Assembly (NCBI GenBank): GCA_900757705.1
Contig: CAAEOW010000140.1
Span: 1-42,165 of the forward strand
Length of the DNA stretch: 42,165 nucleotides
Direction of reading: 5' to 3'
Source of the DNA: an uncultured Collinsella sp.
GTDB taxonomy: Bacteria > Actinomycetota > Coriobacteriia > Coriobacteriales > Coriobacteriaceae
Made by a program: the position numbers and the translations under genes. The notes beneath the pieces were generated by a model. It made no database searches. It was given only the letters and a program-made list of their open reading frames with translations, and was not told the DNA's origin. Positions 1 to 8,304 of this stretch are shown here, in pieces (position 1 is the stretch's first letter; each line of letters opens with the position of its first letter).

Positions 1-1206
1 CGAATGTTTGCGTTTTAAGGTCTTAGGGGCCTTGTACGTGTTGCTCTCGAAGTCGATGTACTCGGTCTGCTTAAGCAGGCGCTCGATCATCTCCTCATGA
101 TCGAACAACTCCCAGGCCTCATGCACGGCATCGAGTTTAGCGTGCGTCTCGGGACGGCGCGGCATAAACAGCGTGCAGCAGTCGGGAGCGGCCTCAGTCG
201 AGATATCGAACGTACCGATCTCCTCGGCGCGTGCGATGATCTCCTGTTTGTCCGAACCGATGAGAGGACGGAACACGGGGATCTTCACGGCCTCGTTGAC
301 GGCCATGATGTTCTCAAGCGTCTGGGAGGCAACCTGCCCAAGCGATTCGCCCGTAACGATAGCCTTGGCACCCTCGATGTGTGCAATGCGCTCAGCAACC
401 GAATACATAATGCGGCGGTACATGATCACGCGCAGGTTGCTGGGGCAGGTAACCGAAATCTCACGCTGGCAGTCGCCAAACGGCACCACGTACAGACGAC
501 CGATCTGGACACCCGGCGCAAGCGCACGGATGATGTCCTGCACCAAATACTCGCTCGTATCGGGCGTCTGCGGACGACCGGAGAAATGCACCGGCACGCA
601 CACCGCGCCGCGACGCGCGAGCATCCAGGTCGCCACCGGAGAATCGATACCCGACGACAGCAGCGTCACGACCTTGCCGGCAGAACCCACCGGCAGACCG
701 CCCACGCCGCGCTCAGAGCGCGCGTACACATAAACGCTGCCCTGGACCACCAGTACGTGCACCATTGCATCGGGGTCGTGCATTTGAACCTTTTTATCGG
801 GGAAGGCCTCACACAGTACCTCGCCCACCTGACGATTGATATCGATCGAGGTGAGCTCATAGTCAGTATTGGAGCGCTTGGCGTGCACCTTAAACGAATC
901 GAAGGAACCAAACTCGCGCAGCGCCTTCACGGCGGCGGCGCAGTACTCCTGCGGGTCGCGGTTGGTGTGATACGCCAAAGACACACGAGCAACGCCGGGG
1001 ACGGTGCGGATGACACGCGCCGCCTCGTCGGCCTGATGCTCGTTAAAGGTCACGAGGATATAACCGGAAATTCGAGACACGGCGTTCACGGAAAAGGCGG
1101 CCAAGGCCGCCTTAATGTTATCCATGAGGATATGCTCAAAATGTGCGCGGTTCTTGCCCTTCAGTCCAACCTCGTGATAGTGGACTAGGCAGACGCGAGC
1201 CGCCAT
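1..1206 (-). CDS. thiI: tRNA 4-thiouridine synthase ThiI (3' end outside window)
   Basis: ThiI adenylates U8 of tRNA and transfers sulfur to it, giving 4-thiouridine; in many bacteria it also supplies sulfur for the thiamine thiazole. Translating the minus strand from the ATG at 1206 gives an uninterrupted frame to base 1 (402 codons, no stop), so the C-terminus is missing. Near the start is the family-typical EVGLKGKNR, followed by a THUMP-like region. The PP-loop ATPase motif LLSSGIDSP lies at about residues 180-190. A single-domain ThiI is about 390-400 residues, so little is probably lost. The ATG follows the rpoZ stop codon directly, which suggests translational coupling. No rhodanese domain is visible in the part present. 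Confidence 0.9.
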   Translation of the reverse strand, partial: MAARVCLVHYHEVGLKGKNRAHFEHILMDNIKAALAAFSVNAVSRISGYILVTFNEHQADEAARVIRTVPGVARVSLAYHTNRDPQEYCAAAVKALREFGSFDSFKVHAKRSNTDYELTSIDINRQVGEVLCEAFPDKKVQMHDPDAMVHVLVVQGSVYVYARSERGVGGLPVGSAGKVVTLLSSGIDSPVATWMLARRGAVCVPVHFSGRPQTPDTSEYLVQDIIRALAPGVQIGRLYVVPFGDCQREISVTCPSNLRVIMYRRIMYSVAERIAHIEGAKAIVTGESLGQVASQTLENIMAVNEAVKIPVFRPLIGSDKQEIIARAEEIGTFDISTEAAPDCCTLFMPRRPETHAKLDAVHEAWELFDHEEMIERLLKQTEYIDFESNTYKAPKTLKRKHS

Positions 1207-1488
1207 TTAGGCTTCAGCAACCTTGTGGCCGAGCGCCTTCTCGTAACGGGCCTCGTCGTAAGAGATGTCGCCGTCGACAATCTCGTCCATAGCCATCGAG
1301 ATGGTATCGGCACCGGAAAGCCCGATGGTGATGTCATCGACATCCTGGACGGCAAGCACGCGGTTGTGCTGGCCACGCAGCATGCTATTGATGTCGCAGG
1401 CGCGCTTGGAGGCAAGCGAAGCGAGCAGGAAGCGGTTATGATCGGTCTTCTCCAGAAGATCGTCAATACAAGGCTTTACAACGGACAC
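1207..1488 (-). CDS. rpoZ: RNA polymerase omega subunit
   Basis: Small RNA polymerase subunit that helps fold and hold the beta-prime subunit. The 93-residue product has the omega core: NRFLLASLASKRACDIN near residues 18-34 corresponds to the conserved ASKRA helix, followed by a short acidic C-terminus. The start is a GTG at 1488, only five bases after the gmk stop, with a GAGG just upstream. The order mihF-gmk-rpoZ is classic for Actinobacteria and supports the call. It is co-transcribed with gmk and thiI. Confidence 0.92.
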   Translation of the reverse strand: MSVVKPCIDDLLEKTDHNRFLLASLASKRACDINSMLRGQHNRVLAVQDVDDITIGLSGADTISMAMDEIVDGDISYDEARYEKALGHKVAEA

Positions 1489-1493
1489 GGACC

Positions 1494-2063
1494 TCAGATC
1501 CTTTCATGCATATCGAGAACGCGAACGAGCTCATCGGTCGCGCGGTCGAGATCGTCATTCACCACGACGTCGTCGTAGCGGTCGGCAAGGGCAAGCTCAT
1601 CGGCGGCGTTTGCCATACGCAGCTCAATCGTCTCGGGCGTCTCGGTACCGCGACCGACTAGACGCTCGCGGAGCACCTCAAGCGAAGGCGGCTTGATAAA
1701 GATCAGCACGGCCTCGGGGAAACGCTCCTTCACCTGCAGGGCGCCCTGGACATCGATCTCCAAAATCAGAGACGAGCCCGAGGCGAGCTTGGATGTGACC
1801 TCGCTCACCAACGTGCCGTAGCAGTTACCGTGGACCTCGGCCCACTCAACAAACTCACCGTTTGCCACGCGGCGGTCGAACTCCTCACGCGTCAGAAAAA
1901 AGTAGTTGACGCCGTCGACCTCACCTTTGCGTGGTGCTCGCGTGGTAGCCGAAACCGTCAGACCCAGGTTCGAGCGGCGCTCGCGCACACGAGTGACGAG
2001 CGTACCCTTGCCTGCGCCTGACGGTCCAGAAATCACAAAGAGCTTGGAATCCTGAGCGCTCAC
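1494..2063 (-). CDS. gmk: Guanylate kinase
   Basis: Phosphorylates GMP to GDP with ATP in the cytoplasm, an essential step of guanine nucleotide supply. The 189-residue protein begins with the Walker A motif GPSGAGKG at residues 13-20. It then shows the GMP-binding SATTRAPRKGEVDGVNYFF region and the lid region with SLEVLRERLVGRGTE. Length is typical (about 185-210). The start is a GTG directly after the TAA of mihF (TAAGTG) with no clear Shine-Dalgarno sequence, so translation is probably coupled to mihF. Confidence 0.95.
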   Translation of the reverse strand: MSAQDSKLFVISGPSGAGKGTLVTRVRERRSNLGLTVSATTRAPRKGEVDGVNYFFLTREEFDRRVANGEFVEWAEVHGNCYGTLVSEVTSKLASGSSLILEIDVQGALQVKERFPEAVLIFIKPPSLEVLRERLVGRGTETPETIELRMANAADELALADRYDDVVVNDDLDRATDELVRVLDMHERI

Positions 2064-2372
2064 TTATTTGGTCAGCTGCTCGAGGAGCTGCTCGCGCTGA
2101 CGGACGCCGAGGCCCTGGACGCGACGGGTAGCGGAGATACCGAGCTCCTCCATGATCTTGGCGGCCTTGGCCTTGCCATAACCAGGGAGAGACTCGATGA
2201 GGGTGGAAACCTTCATGCGGGAAGCGATGGGGTCATCGGAGTTGAGCACAGACTCGAGGGACTTCTCGCCCTTCTTGATCTGCTCGCGAAGCTCAGCGCG
2301 GGCGTGACGTGCGGCAGCAGCCTTCTCAAGAGCCTGCTTGCGCTGCTCATCGGTAAGCTGAGGGAGTGCCAT
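2064..2372 (-). CDS. mihF: Actinobacterial integration host factor (mIHF)
   Basis: Nucleoid-associated DNA-binding protein of Actinobacteria, unrelated to proteobacterial IHF. It bends DNA and is needed for phage integration in mycobacteria. The 102-residue product starts MALPQLTDEQRKQAL and ends in the helix-two-turn-helix-like LPGYGKAKAAKIMEELGI followed by RRVQGLGVRQREQLLEQL, very close to mycobacterial mIHF as I recall it. The ATG at 2372 is preferred over an in-frame TTG four codons upstream because GGAGG lies five bases before it. It is the first gene of the mihF-gmk-rpoZ-thiI operon. Confidence 0.93.
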   Translation of the reverse strand: MALPQLTDEQRKQALEKAAAARHARAELREQIKKGEKSLESVLNSDDPIASRMKVSTLIESLPGYGKAKAAKIMEELGISATRRVQGLGVRQREQLLEQLTK

Positions 2373-2416
2373 TCGTACCTCCAAATAGTTGGGTTATATC
2401 TGATTCAATAATTGGC

Positions 2417-2425
2417 ATTTTAGCA
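2417..2425 (-). promoter_or_regulatory. mihF: Candidate extended -10 promoter of mihF operon
   Basis: On the minus strand TGC precedes TAAAAT (5 of 6 matches to TATAAT), which is an extended -10 element. No good -35 is seen 16-18 bases upstream. Transcription would begin near 2410 with a leader of about 38 bases. The -10 lies within the right arm of a larger dyad (GGCATTTT and AAAATGCC at 2414-2445). Confidence 0.5.
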
Positions 2426-2508
2426 CGTAGAACGTACAAAATGCCCAATCGCGGCTCCATAGGTTAGACGATACCCGCAAAAAGTGCAATATACTGCGCC
2501 CAAAGTTA

Positions 2509-2566
2509 AGCCCCTGACCTGCGATTCCACACAAAGGATGGGAAAGTTTACGCAGGCACAGGGGCT
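2509..2566 (-). terminator. Long-loop inverted repeat after pyrF, possible operon terminator
   Basis: AGCCCCTG (2509-2516) plus CTGCG (2519-2523) pair with CGCAG (2551-2555) plus CAGGGGCT (2559-2566), leaving a 27-base loop. On the minus strand the structure is followed by TAACTTTG, which is not a good U-tract. On the plus strand it is followed by ATTTTGTG. It lies about 45 bases beyond the pyrF stop and may end the pyr operon, but it is not a classic intrinsic terminator. No other feature was seen in 2446-2611. Confidence 0.35.
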
Positions 2567-2611
2567 ATTTTGTGCTAATGAGACCCAAAAGTGGTGACTT
2601 AGGGGAATCTT

Positions 2612-3328
2612 TTAGGAGACGTTTTCGACCAGCTCAGCGACAATAGCGTCAAAGGCGGCAACCGGATCGTCGGCGCCGGTGATGGGACGGCCCACCACAA
2701 TGTGGCTTGCGCCACGCTCGATAGCCTGGGAAGGCGTCGCCACGCGGGACTGGTCGCCAAGGGCGGCACCCACCGGACGCACACCCGGAGTCACGATCAG
2801 GGCATCAGGACCCAGCAGCTCACGCATGTCGTGAGCCTCCATCGGTGAGCACACGATGCCATCGATGCCGTTGGCCTGAGCAAGCTTTGCCAAGCGGGCG
2901 GCCTCCTCGGCCACGGGAGACTCGACGCCGATCTCGCTCAAGGCATCCTGATTCATGCTCGTGAGCACGGTGATGGCGACGAGCTTGGCGCGGTCCTCAC
3001 GCGCCTCCTCGGCACCCTCGCGGCAGGCAGCGAGCATAGCACCCGAGCCCAGGCCGTGGACCGAAAGCAGGTCGGCACCGGCAAGCGAGGCCGAGCGGGC
3101 AGCGCCGCGCACCTGATGCGGAATGTCATGGAACTTAAGGTCGAGGAAGACCTTAAAGCCAAGGTCCTTAAAGGTCTTGACGATCTGGGGACCCTCAGCG
3201 TAATAGAGCGTCATGCCGACCTTGAGCCAGGCGGCATGGCCCGAAAGCTCGTGGGCGAGCTCGAGCGCGCGCTCACGGTCGCAGTCGAGGGCGACGATAA
3301 CACGGTCGCGGGCATCATTCTCTAGCAT
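2612..3328 (-). CDS. pyrF: Orotidine 5'-phosphate decarboxylase
   Basis: Catalyses the last step of UMP synthesis, decarboxylating OMP without a cofactor. The 238-residue TIM-barrel protein has VIVALDCDRE near the N-terminus and the catalytic motif DLKFHDIP, with D63, K65 and D68. A phosphate-binding GVRP occurs toward the C-terminus, followed by IVVGRPITGADDP. This is the short bacterial group 1 form. Its ATG overlaps the last seven bases of pyrD (stop at 3322), so the two are translationally coupled. It is the last gene of pyrRBCKDF. Confidence 0.96.
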   Translation of the reverse strand: MLENDARDRVIVALDCDRERALELAHELSGHAAWLKVGMTLYYAEGPQIVKTFKDLGFKVFLDLKFHDIPHQVRGAARSASLAGADLLSVHGLGSGAMLAACREGAEEAREDRAKLVAITVLTSMNQDALSEIGVESPVAEEAARLAKLAQANGIDGIVCSPMEAHDMRELLGPDALIVTPGVRPVGAALGDQSRVATPSQAIERGASHIVVGRPITGADDPVAAFDAIVAELVENVS

Positions 3329-4245
3329 TCGAAAGCACCCACCAGCTCGTTGATGTCCTTTACGCCCTGGGACTCGGCCCAGGCCTCGAGCTCATGCGCG
3401 ATCTTAAGCGAAGCGCACGGATCGACGAAGTTGGCCATGCCGACCGACACGCAGGTGGCGCCGGCCAGGATAAACTCAGCCGCATCCTCGCCAGTCATGA
3501 CACCGCCGACACCGTTGATGGGGATATCGACGGCCTGGGCAACCTCCCAGACCATGCGCACGGCGATGTGGTGGCACAGCGGGCCCGAAAGGCCGCCCTT
3601 GGGTTTGGCCACGCGGGACTTGCGGGTATGGACGTCGATGGCCATGCCCTGGATGGAGTTGATGACCGAAAGGCCGTCGGCGCCGGCAGCCTCGAGGGCC
3701 TTGGCGATCTCGGCGACGTTGACCGGCGCCATCTTCACGAACAGCGGCTTATCGGTCACCTTGCGGCAAGCAGCCATAACGGAAGAGGCGCCCTCGGGCG
3801 TGGAGCCCATGGCGGCACCGCCGGCGGCGATATTAGGGCAGCTCACGTTGATCTCGTAGCCGGCAGCCCAGGGGCACAGCTCGACATACATCTCGAGTGC
3901 GCGGACAAACTCGTCAACGGAGTGCCCGGCAACCTGGCAAATGACCTGGCAACCGTCCTTGGACAGCTGCTCGAGCCACGGGCCGGACTCACGGGCAAAG
4001 GCCGCGACACCGGGGTTCTGCAGTCCCACGGAGTTGATCATACCGCCAGGAATCTCGGCCATGCGAGGCGCAGGGTTGCCCGGCCAGGGCTCGGCGGCAC
4101 AGCCCTTGGTGGTAATGGCGCCCAGCTGGGAAACATCGAAGAAATTCTGGAACTGCCAACCGTAGCCGAAGGTACCGGCTGCGGTGTTGATGGGGTTCTG
4201 CATCTTGACGCCGCCGAAATCGACGGCCATGTTCACGGTACCCAC
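3322..4245 (-). CDS. pyrD: Dihydroorotate dehydrogenase, class 1B catalytic subunit
   Basis: Oxidises dihydroorotate to orotate with FMN, passing electrons through PyrK to NAD+. The sequence has MAVDFGGVKMQNPINTAAGTFGYG at the N-terminus, TTKGCAAEPWPGNPAPR, and the NVSCPN motif with the active-site cysteine typical of class 1 enzymes (about residue 136), then FVKMAPVN. The neighbouring pyrK makes it class 1B. The start is uncertain: GTG at 4245 overlaps the pyrK stop by one base (TAGTG) with AAGGTGG upstream, while ATG at 4230 begins MAVDFGG. I prefer 4245 because of the ribosome binding site. Confidence 0.93.
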   Translation of the reverse strand: MGTVNMAVDFGGVKMQNPINTAAGTFGYGWQFQNFFDVSQLGAITTKGCAAEPWPGNPAPRMAEIPGGMINSVGLQNPGVAAFARESGPWLEQLSKDGCQVICQVAGHSVDEFVRALEMYVELCPWAAGYEINVSCPNIAAGGAAMGSTPEGASSVMAACRKVTDKPLFVKMAPVNVAEIAKALEAAGADGLSVINSIQGMAIDVHTRKSRVAKPKGGLSGPLCHHIAVRMVWEVAQAVDIPINGVGGVMTGEDAAEFILAGATCVSVGMANFVDPCASLKIAHELEAWAESQGVKDINELVGAFEC

Positions 4246-5036
4246 TAGAAGACCACCACCTTGGAAGCATCGAACACGGGGCCGCACATGCAGGCGCCCT
4301 TCATACCGTCGACCGTCTCGACATTGCAGGTGTTGCAGGCGCCAAAGCCGCAGCTCATCATGCGCTCGAGCGACACCTCGCAGTACGCACCGGCCTCAGC
4401 GGCAGCGGCGGCGACTTTCTTCATCATGACGGCGGGGCCGCAGCTGGCCACGTAGTCGTAGCCGCCCTCTCCAAGCAGCTCGGCTGCCGGATCGGTGCAA
4501 AAACCGTGCGTGCCGAGCGAACCGTCGTCGGTGCACACGTTAACCGTGGCGCCCAGCGCACGGAACTCATCGACACCCACGACTTTGGAAGCGGTGCCAA
4601 AGCCCAGGCACACGTCCACATCAACACCCTGCTCGGCAAGCATGCCGGCAAGACACAGCACAGGCGGAACGCCGATGCCACCGGCGACGAGCAGTGCCTT
4701 CCTGGTGCCCTCGGGTACCATCCAGCCACGGCCACCGGGGCCCAACAGGTTAGAGGTGGAGCCGGGGCCCATCTGAGACAAACGGCGGGTATCGTCGCCC
4801 ACGACGGCGTACCACAGCTCGACGGTGCCGGCCTCGGCGTCGGCGCGATAGAAGCTCAGGGGCACGCGAAGCAGCGAGGAGGCATCACCGGGCACGGCAA
4901 TGTTCACAAACTGACCGGGCTTGAGCGCACTTGCAAGCTTGGGGGCCGAGATTACGAGCGAGAAGATGCCGTCGGCGATCTCCCGGTTCGAGACGACCTC
5001 GAAGTCGTGCATGCGTGCAGTGGAAGGTGTGGGCAT
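4245..5036 (-). CDS. pyrK: Dihydroorotate dehydrogenase electron transfer subunit
   Basis: FAD and [2Fe-2S] protein that links PyrD to NAD+. The 263-residue product has an FAD-binding N-terminal barrel (PGQFVNIAVPG, RVPLSFYRAD), a nucleotide-binding ALLVAGGIGVPPVL near residue 115, and a C-terminal cysteine cluster C229, C234, C237 and C249 or C251 in SCGFGACNTC and GACMCG, as in the ferredoxin-reductase-like PyrK family. The ATG at 5036 has TTGGAG about six bases upstream. A small hairpin (CCATGC/GCATGG, 5052-5067) lies just before this site. Ninety-two bases separate it from pyrC. Confidence 0.95.
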   Translation of the reverse strand: MPTPSTARMHDFEVVSNREIADGIFSLVISAPKLASALKPGQFVNIAVPGDASSLLRVPLSFYRADAEAGTVELWYAVVGDDTRRLSQMGPGSTSNLLGPGGRGWMVPEGTRKALLVAGGIGVPPVLCLAGMLAEQGVDVDVCLGFGTASKVVGVDEFRALGATVNVCTDDGSLGTHGFCTDPAAELLGEGGYDYVASCGPAVMMKKVAAAAAEAGAYCEVSLERMMSCGFGACNTCNVETVDGMKGACMCGPVFDASKVVVF

Positions 5037-5071
5037 AGACGCTCCAATCCCCCATGCGGTTGCATGGTCTA

Positions 5072-5108
5072 AACGAACAGAAAGCGCGGCACCGCAAGGG
5101 CGCCGCGC
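5072..5108 (-). terminator. Intercistronic terminator-like hairpin between pyrC and pyrK
   Basis: On the minus strand GCGCGGC and GCCGCGC (5108-5102 and 5090-5084) form a 7-bp all-GC stem with an 11-base loop, followed by TTTCTGTTCGTTT. This resembles a weak intrinsic terminator inside the operon and could set a lower level of pyrKDF relative to pyrRBC. Function is inferred. Confidence 0.45.
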
Positions 5109-5128
5109 ACAAAAGCGATAAGGCTATG

Positions 5129-6418
5129 CTAGCAGATGCAGCCGTCGGCGAGCGTCTGCTTGCCACCGACAAATACATCGGTGGCACGACCGGTGAGCGT
5201 GCGGCCGGCAAAACCGGAGTTCTCGGCGCGCGACTCGTAACCGTCCTCGCCAACCGTCCAGGTTGCGGAGGGGTCGAACACGGTCAGGTCGGCGACAGAG
5301 CCCGCCTTGACCTGAACCTGATCGAGGCCCAGAATCTCACGCGGCTTGATGGCCATGAGCTCGACCATGCGGCTCACGCTCATCTTGCCCGTGTTGACCA
5401 GCTCAGTGAGCACGAGCGACAGCGAAGTCTCGAGGCCAATCATTCCAAAGGGCGCGAGCTCGAACTCGCGGGCCTTCTCCCACGGGGTGTGGGGAGCGTG
5501 GTCGGTAACGATAGCGTCGACGGTACCGTCGATGACACCCTGACGGACGGCCTCGGCATCCTCGTCGGTGCGCAGCGGCGGATTGACCTTGAGCGAGGTG
5601 TTGTAGGTCTCGTCCAGGTCGTTCTCGGTCAGGAACATGTGGTGCGGGGTGGCCTCGCAGGTCACCTGGACACCGGCAGACTTACCGGCACGCACGAGCT
5701 CCAGGCCATGAGCGGTGGAGATGTGCTGGATGTGCAGCTTGGCACCGGTCAGCTTGGCAATCTCGATGTCGCGGGCAATCTGAAGCTCCTCGCCGGCGGC
5801 CGGCCAACCCTCGAGGGCCAGACGGGTCGAGACCTTGCCCTCGTTGATCTGGCCGTGGCCGACCAGATCCTCGTCCTGGCAGTGGCTCATAAAGACCTTG
5901 CCGAACATCTTGCCGTAGTCCATGCAGCGACGGAGCATGCCCGCGCCCTGCACGCCACGACCATCGTCGGTGAAGGCGACGGCGCCGTGGGCGACCATAT
6001 CGCCCATCTCGGACATGGCCTCGCCCTTAAGACCGCGGGTCATGGCGCCCGACGGATAGACGCGGCAGTGGCCGACCTCGGCAGCGCGGGACTTGACGAA
6101 CTCCACGACGGTGCCGTTATCGGTGACGGGATCGGTGTTGGGCATGGCGCACACGCCGGTGAAGCCGCCCTTGGCAGCAGCGCGGGTGCCGCTCTCGATG
6201 TCCTCTTTGACCTCGTAGCCAGGCTCGCGCAGATGCACGTGCATATCCACCAGGCCGGGGACGAGATACTTGCCGGAAAGGTCGCGGACCTCGGCTCCCT
6301 CGGCGGCGAGGTTCTCGCCGACCTCGGCGATCTTGTCACCGTCGATCAGGACGTCGACGACACCGTCAAGCTCGACGGACGGATCGACGACGTGGGCATT
6401 CTTAAGAAGCAAGGCCAT
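5129..6418 (-). CDS. pyrC: Dihydroorotase
   Basis: Zinc amidohydrolase that cyclises carbamoyl aspartate to dihydroorotate. The 429-residue class I protein starts MALLLKNAHVVDPSVE. It has the metal-binding GLVDMHVHLREPG near residue 60, the loop AMPNTDPVTDN, HCQDEDL, the metal histidine region HIQHIS, and TDHAPHTPWEK. The ATG at 6418 follows GGAGG at a proper distance, whereas the open frame further upstream is non-homologous. It overlaps the 3' end of pyrB by 17 bases, so the two are tightly coupled. The stop is at 5129. Confidence 0.96.
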   Translation of the reverse strand: MALLLKNAHVVDPSVELDGVVDVLIDGDKIAEVGENLAAEGAEVRDLSGKYLVPGLVDMHVHLREPGYEVKEDIESGTRAAAKGGFTGVCAMPNTDPVTDNGTVVEFVKSRAAEVGHCRVYPSGAMTRGLKGEAMSEMGDMVAHGAVAFTDDGRGVQGAGMLRRCMDYGKMFGKVFMSHCQDEDLVGHGQINEGKVSTRLALEGWPAAGEELQIARDIEIAKLTGAKLHIQHISTAHGLELVRAGKSAGVQVTCEATPHHMFLTENDLDETYNTSLKVNPPLRTDEDAEAVRQGVIDGTVDAIVTDHAPHTPWEKAREFELAPFGMIGLETSLSLVLTELVNTGKMSVSRMVELMAIKPREILGLDQVQVKAGSVADLTVFDPSATWTVGEDGYESRAENSGFAGRTLTGRATDVFVGGKQTLADGCIC

Positions 6419-7346
6419 TATCGGCACCTCCAAGCAGCAGATACAGGATAGCCATACGCACGCAGATACCGGCGTAGACCTGCTCCAGGATGACGGAGCG
6501 TTGCGGGTGGTCGGCCATATAGGAGTCGAACTCAACGCCGCGGTTGATGGGGCCCGGGTGGCAGATAATCGCATCGGGCTTCATGAGCTTCTCGCGGTCC
6601 TTGGTCAGACCGAAGAGCTTGTGGTACTCGCGAATCGTGGGGAACGGTGCGCCCTCGAGGCGCTCCTGCTGCACGCGCAACATGTAGACGACGTCCAGCT
6701 CGGGCAGGACGGAATCGAGGTCGCTCGTCACGTGGTCGCAGCCCAGGACCTCGGGCGCCGGCGGCAGCAGCGTGCCGGGGGCGACGGCGTAGGTCTCGCA
6801 GCCCATGATCTTAAGTGCGGGGATCAGCGAGCCGCACACGCGGGAGTGCGCGATATCGCCGACGACGGCGACCTTCAGACCGTGGAAGTCACCCTTGTGC
6901 TCCCAGATGGTGTACAGGTCGAGCAGGGCCTGCGTGGGGTGGTTGTGCTTGCCGTCGCCGGCGCAGATGACGCTCGCGGGCGAGTTCTGCGTGACGATGT
7001 AGGGAGCACCGGCGTGCTTATCGCGAACGACGATGCAATCAATCTTGTAGGCGTTGAGGGTCTCGACGGTGTCGACGAGGCTCTCGCCCTTGACCGTGGA
7101 GGTCGAGGAGCCGCCAAAGTTGAGGCTGTCGGCCGAAAGGCGCTTCTCGGCGAGCTCGAAGGAGCTGCGGGTGCGCGTCGAGGGCTCGTTGAACATGTTG
7201 ACGATGGTCTTGCCCTTGAGCGTGGGGACCTTCTTGATCGCACGCTCGTTGACCTCAGAGAACGCCTTGGCGGTCTCGAGGATGAGCTTGATGTCCTCTT
7301 CGGAGTACTCGGTAATGTCGATCAGGTGGTTATGGTTGAACGCCAC
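6402..7346 (-). CDS. pyrB: Aspartate carbamoyltransferase catalytic subunit
   Basis: Joins carbamoyl phosphate and aspartate, the first committed step of pyrimidine synthesis. The product has the carbamoyl-phosphate motif FNEPSTRTRSSFE, GDGKHNHPTQALLDLYT, HSRVCGS and CHPGPINRGVE. The start is taken as GTG at 7346 (314 residues, MAFNHNHLID): GGAGGT lies ten bases before it, while an upstream GTG at 7358 would directly abut that GGAGG. No pyrI regulatory subunit is present, so control probably rests on PyrR. It begins four bases after the pyrR stop. Confidence 0.95.
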   Translation of the reverse strand: MAFNHNHLIDITEYSEEDIKLILETAKAFSEVNERAIKKVPTLKGKTIVNMFNEPSTRTRSSFELAEKRLSADSLNFGGSSTSTVKGESLVDTVETLNAYKIDCIVVRDKHAGAPYIVTQNSPASVICAGDGKHNHPTQALLDLYTIWEHKGDFHGLKVAVVGDIAHSRVCGSLIPALKIMGCETYAVAPGTLLPPAPEVLGCDHVTSDLDSVLPELDVVYMLRVQQERLEGAPFPTIREYHKLFGLTKDREKLMKPDAIICHPGPINRGVEFDSYMADHPQRSVILEQVYAGICVRMAILYLLLGGADNGLAS

Positions 7347-7350
7347 GGTA

Positions 7351-7947
<597 letters not shown>

Positions 7948-7956
7948 TCACATGTC

Positions 7957-8075
7957 TTGACTGCTGACACAGTCAAAAAAATAGATGCCCGACCGCTTAA
8001 AGCGGACCAGACACCCACAGGAAGGGCTGCTCTTTGGCAGCTATGTAATTCCATGTGGGTATCTCGTACCCCTTT
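7957..8075 (-). promoter_or_regulatory. pyr operon leader with PyrR-loop-like hairpin and attenuator
   Basis: Reading the minus strand, GATACCCACA (8063-8054) pairs with TGTGGGTGTC (8019-8010), one G-U pair, enclosing an upper hairpin GCTGC-CAAAGA-GCAGC (8041-8026). The hexaloop CAAAGA resembles the CNGNGA loop of PyrR binding sites (three of four fixed bases). The lower stem's 3' arm overlaps the left arm of the terminator at 7975-8013, so they exclude one another. A further alternative hairpin GGGTA-CGAGA-TACCC (8071-8057) competes with the lower stem. After the terminator, TTGACTG-TGTCAG-CAGTCAA (7976-7957) sits just before the pyrR ribosome binding site. A possible -10 (TACACT, near 8090) lies upstream but has no good -35. 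Confidence 0.6.
7975..8013 (-). terminator. Intrinsic terminator (attenuator) in pyr leader
   Basis: CCGC and GCGG (8005-7993) form the core of a hairpin that extends outward with mismatches through GTCTGG and CGGGCAT. It is followed on the minus strand by TA and then seven T residues (7981-7975). It lies 40 bases before the pyrR start and overlaps an alternative upstream stem, as expected for attenuation. Confidence 0.6.
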
Positions 8076-8188
8076 AATGGTCAAGGGATAGTGTAGCCAA
8101 CCTCGAGCTTAATTGCGAGCATAAATACAGAACAATCCGTAAACGGAGCCCAATGCTCCATAAACCTATATATATTTGTGGGACGAGC

Positions 8189-8217
8189 TTGAAAACGCAC
8201 GCACGAGCTGGCATAAT
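8189..8217 (+). promoter_or_regulatory. Upstream promoter toward rpmB
   Basis: TTGAAA (8189-8194), a 17-base spacer and CATAAT (8212-8217) preceded by TGG form a good sigma-70-like promoter with extended -10. Transcription would start near 8224, giving a leader of about 160 bases before rpmB. It is divergent from the pyr operon. Between 8218 and 8304 I see no other clear feature. Confidence 0.6.
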
Positions 8218-8304
8218 CCCCTCTGCTGCACGCAAATCGGATCTACGTCCAGGGCCGTGGCGTGAGCACTATCGCCAAAAGAGGAATATCTCTGTGTAGA
8301 TTAC

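Noticed and set aside
5054..6451. 465-codon plus-strand frame opposite pyrC
   Set aside because: Antisense shadow; low-complexity composition and no ribosome binding site or promoter.
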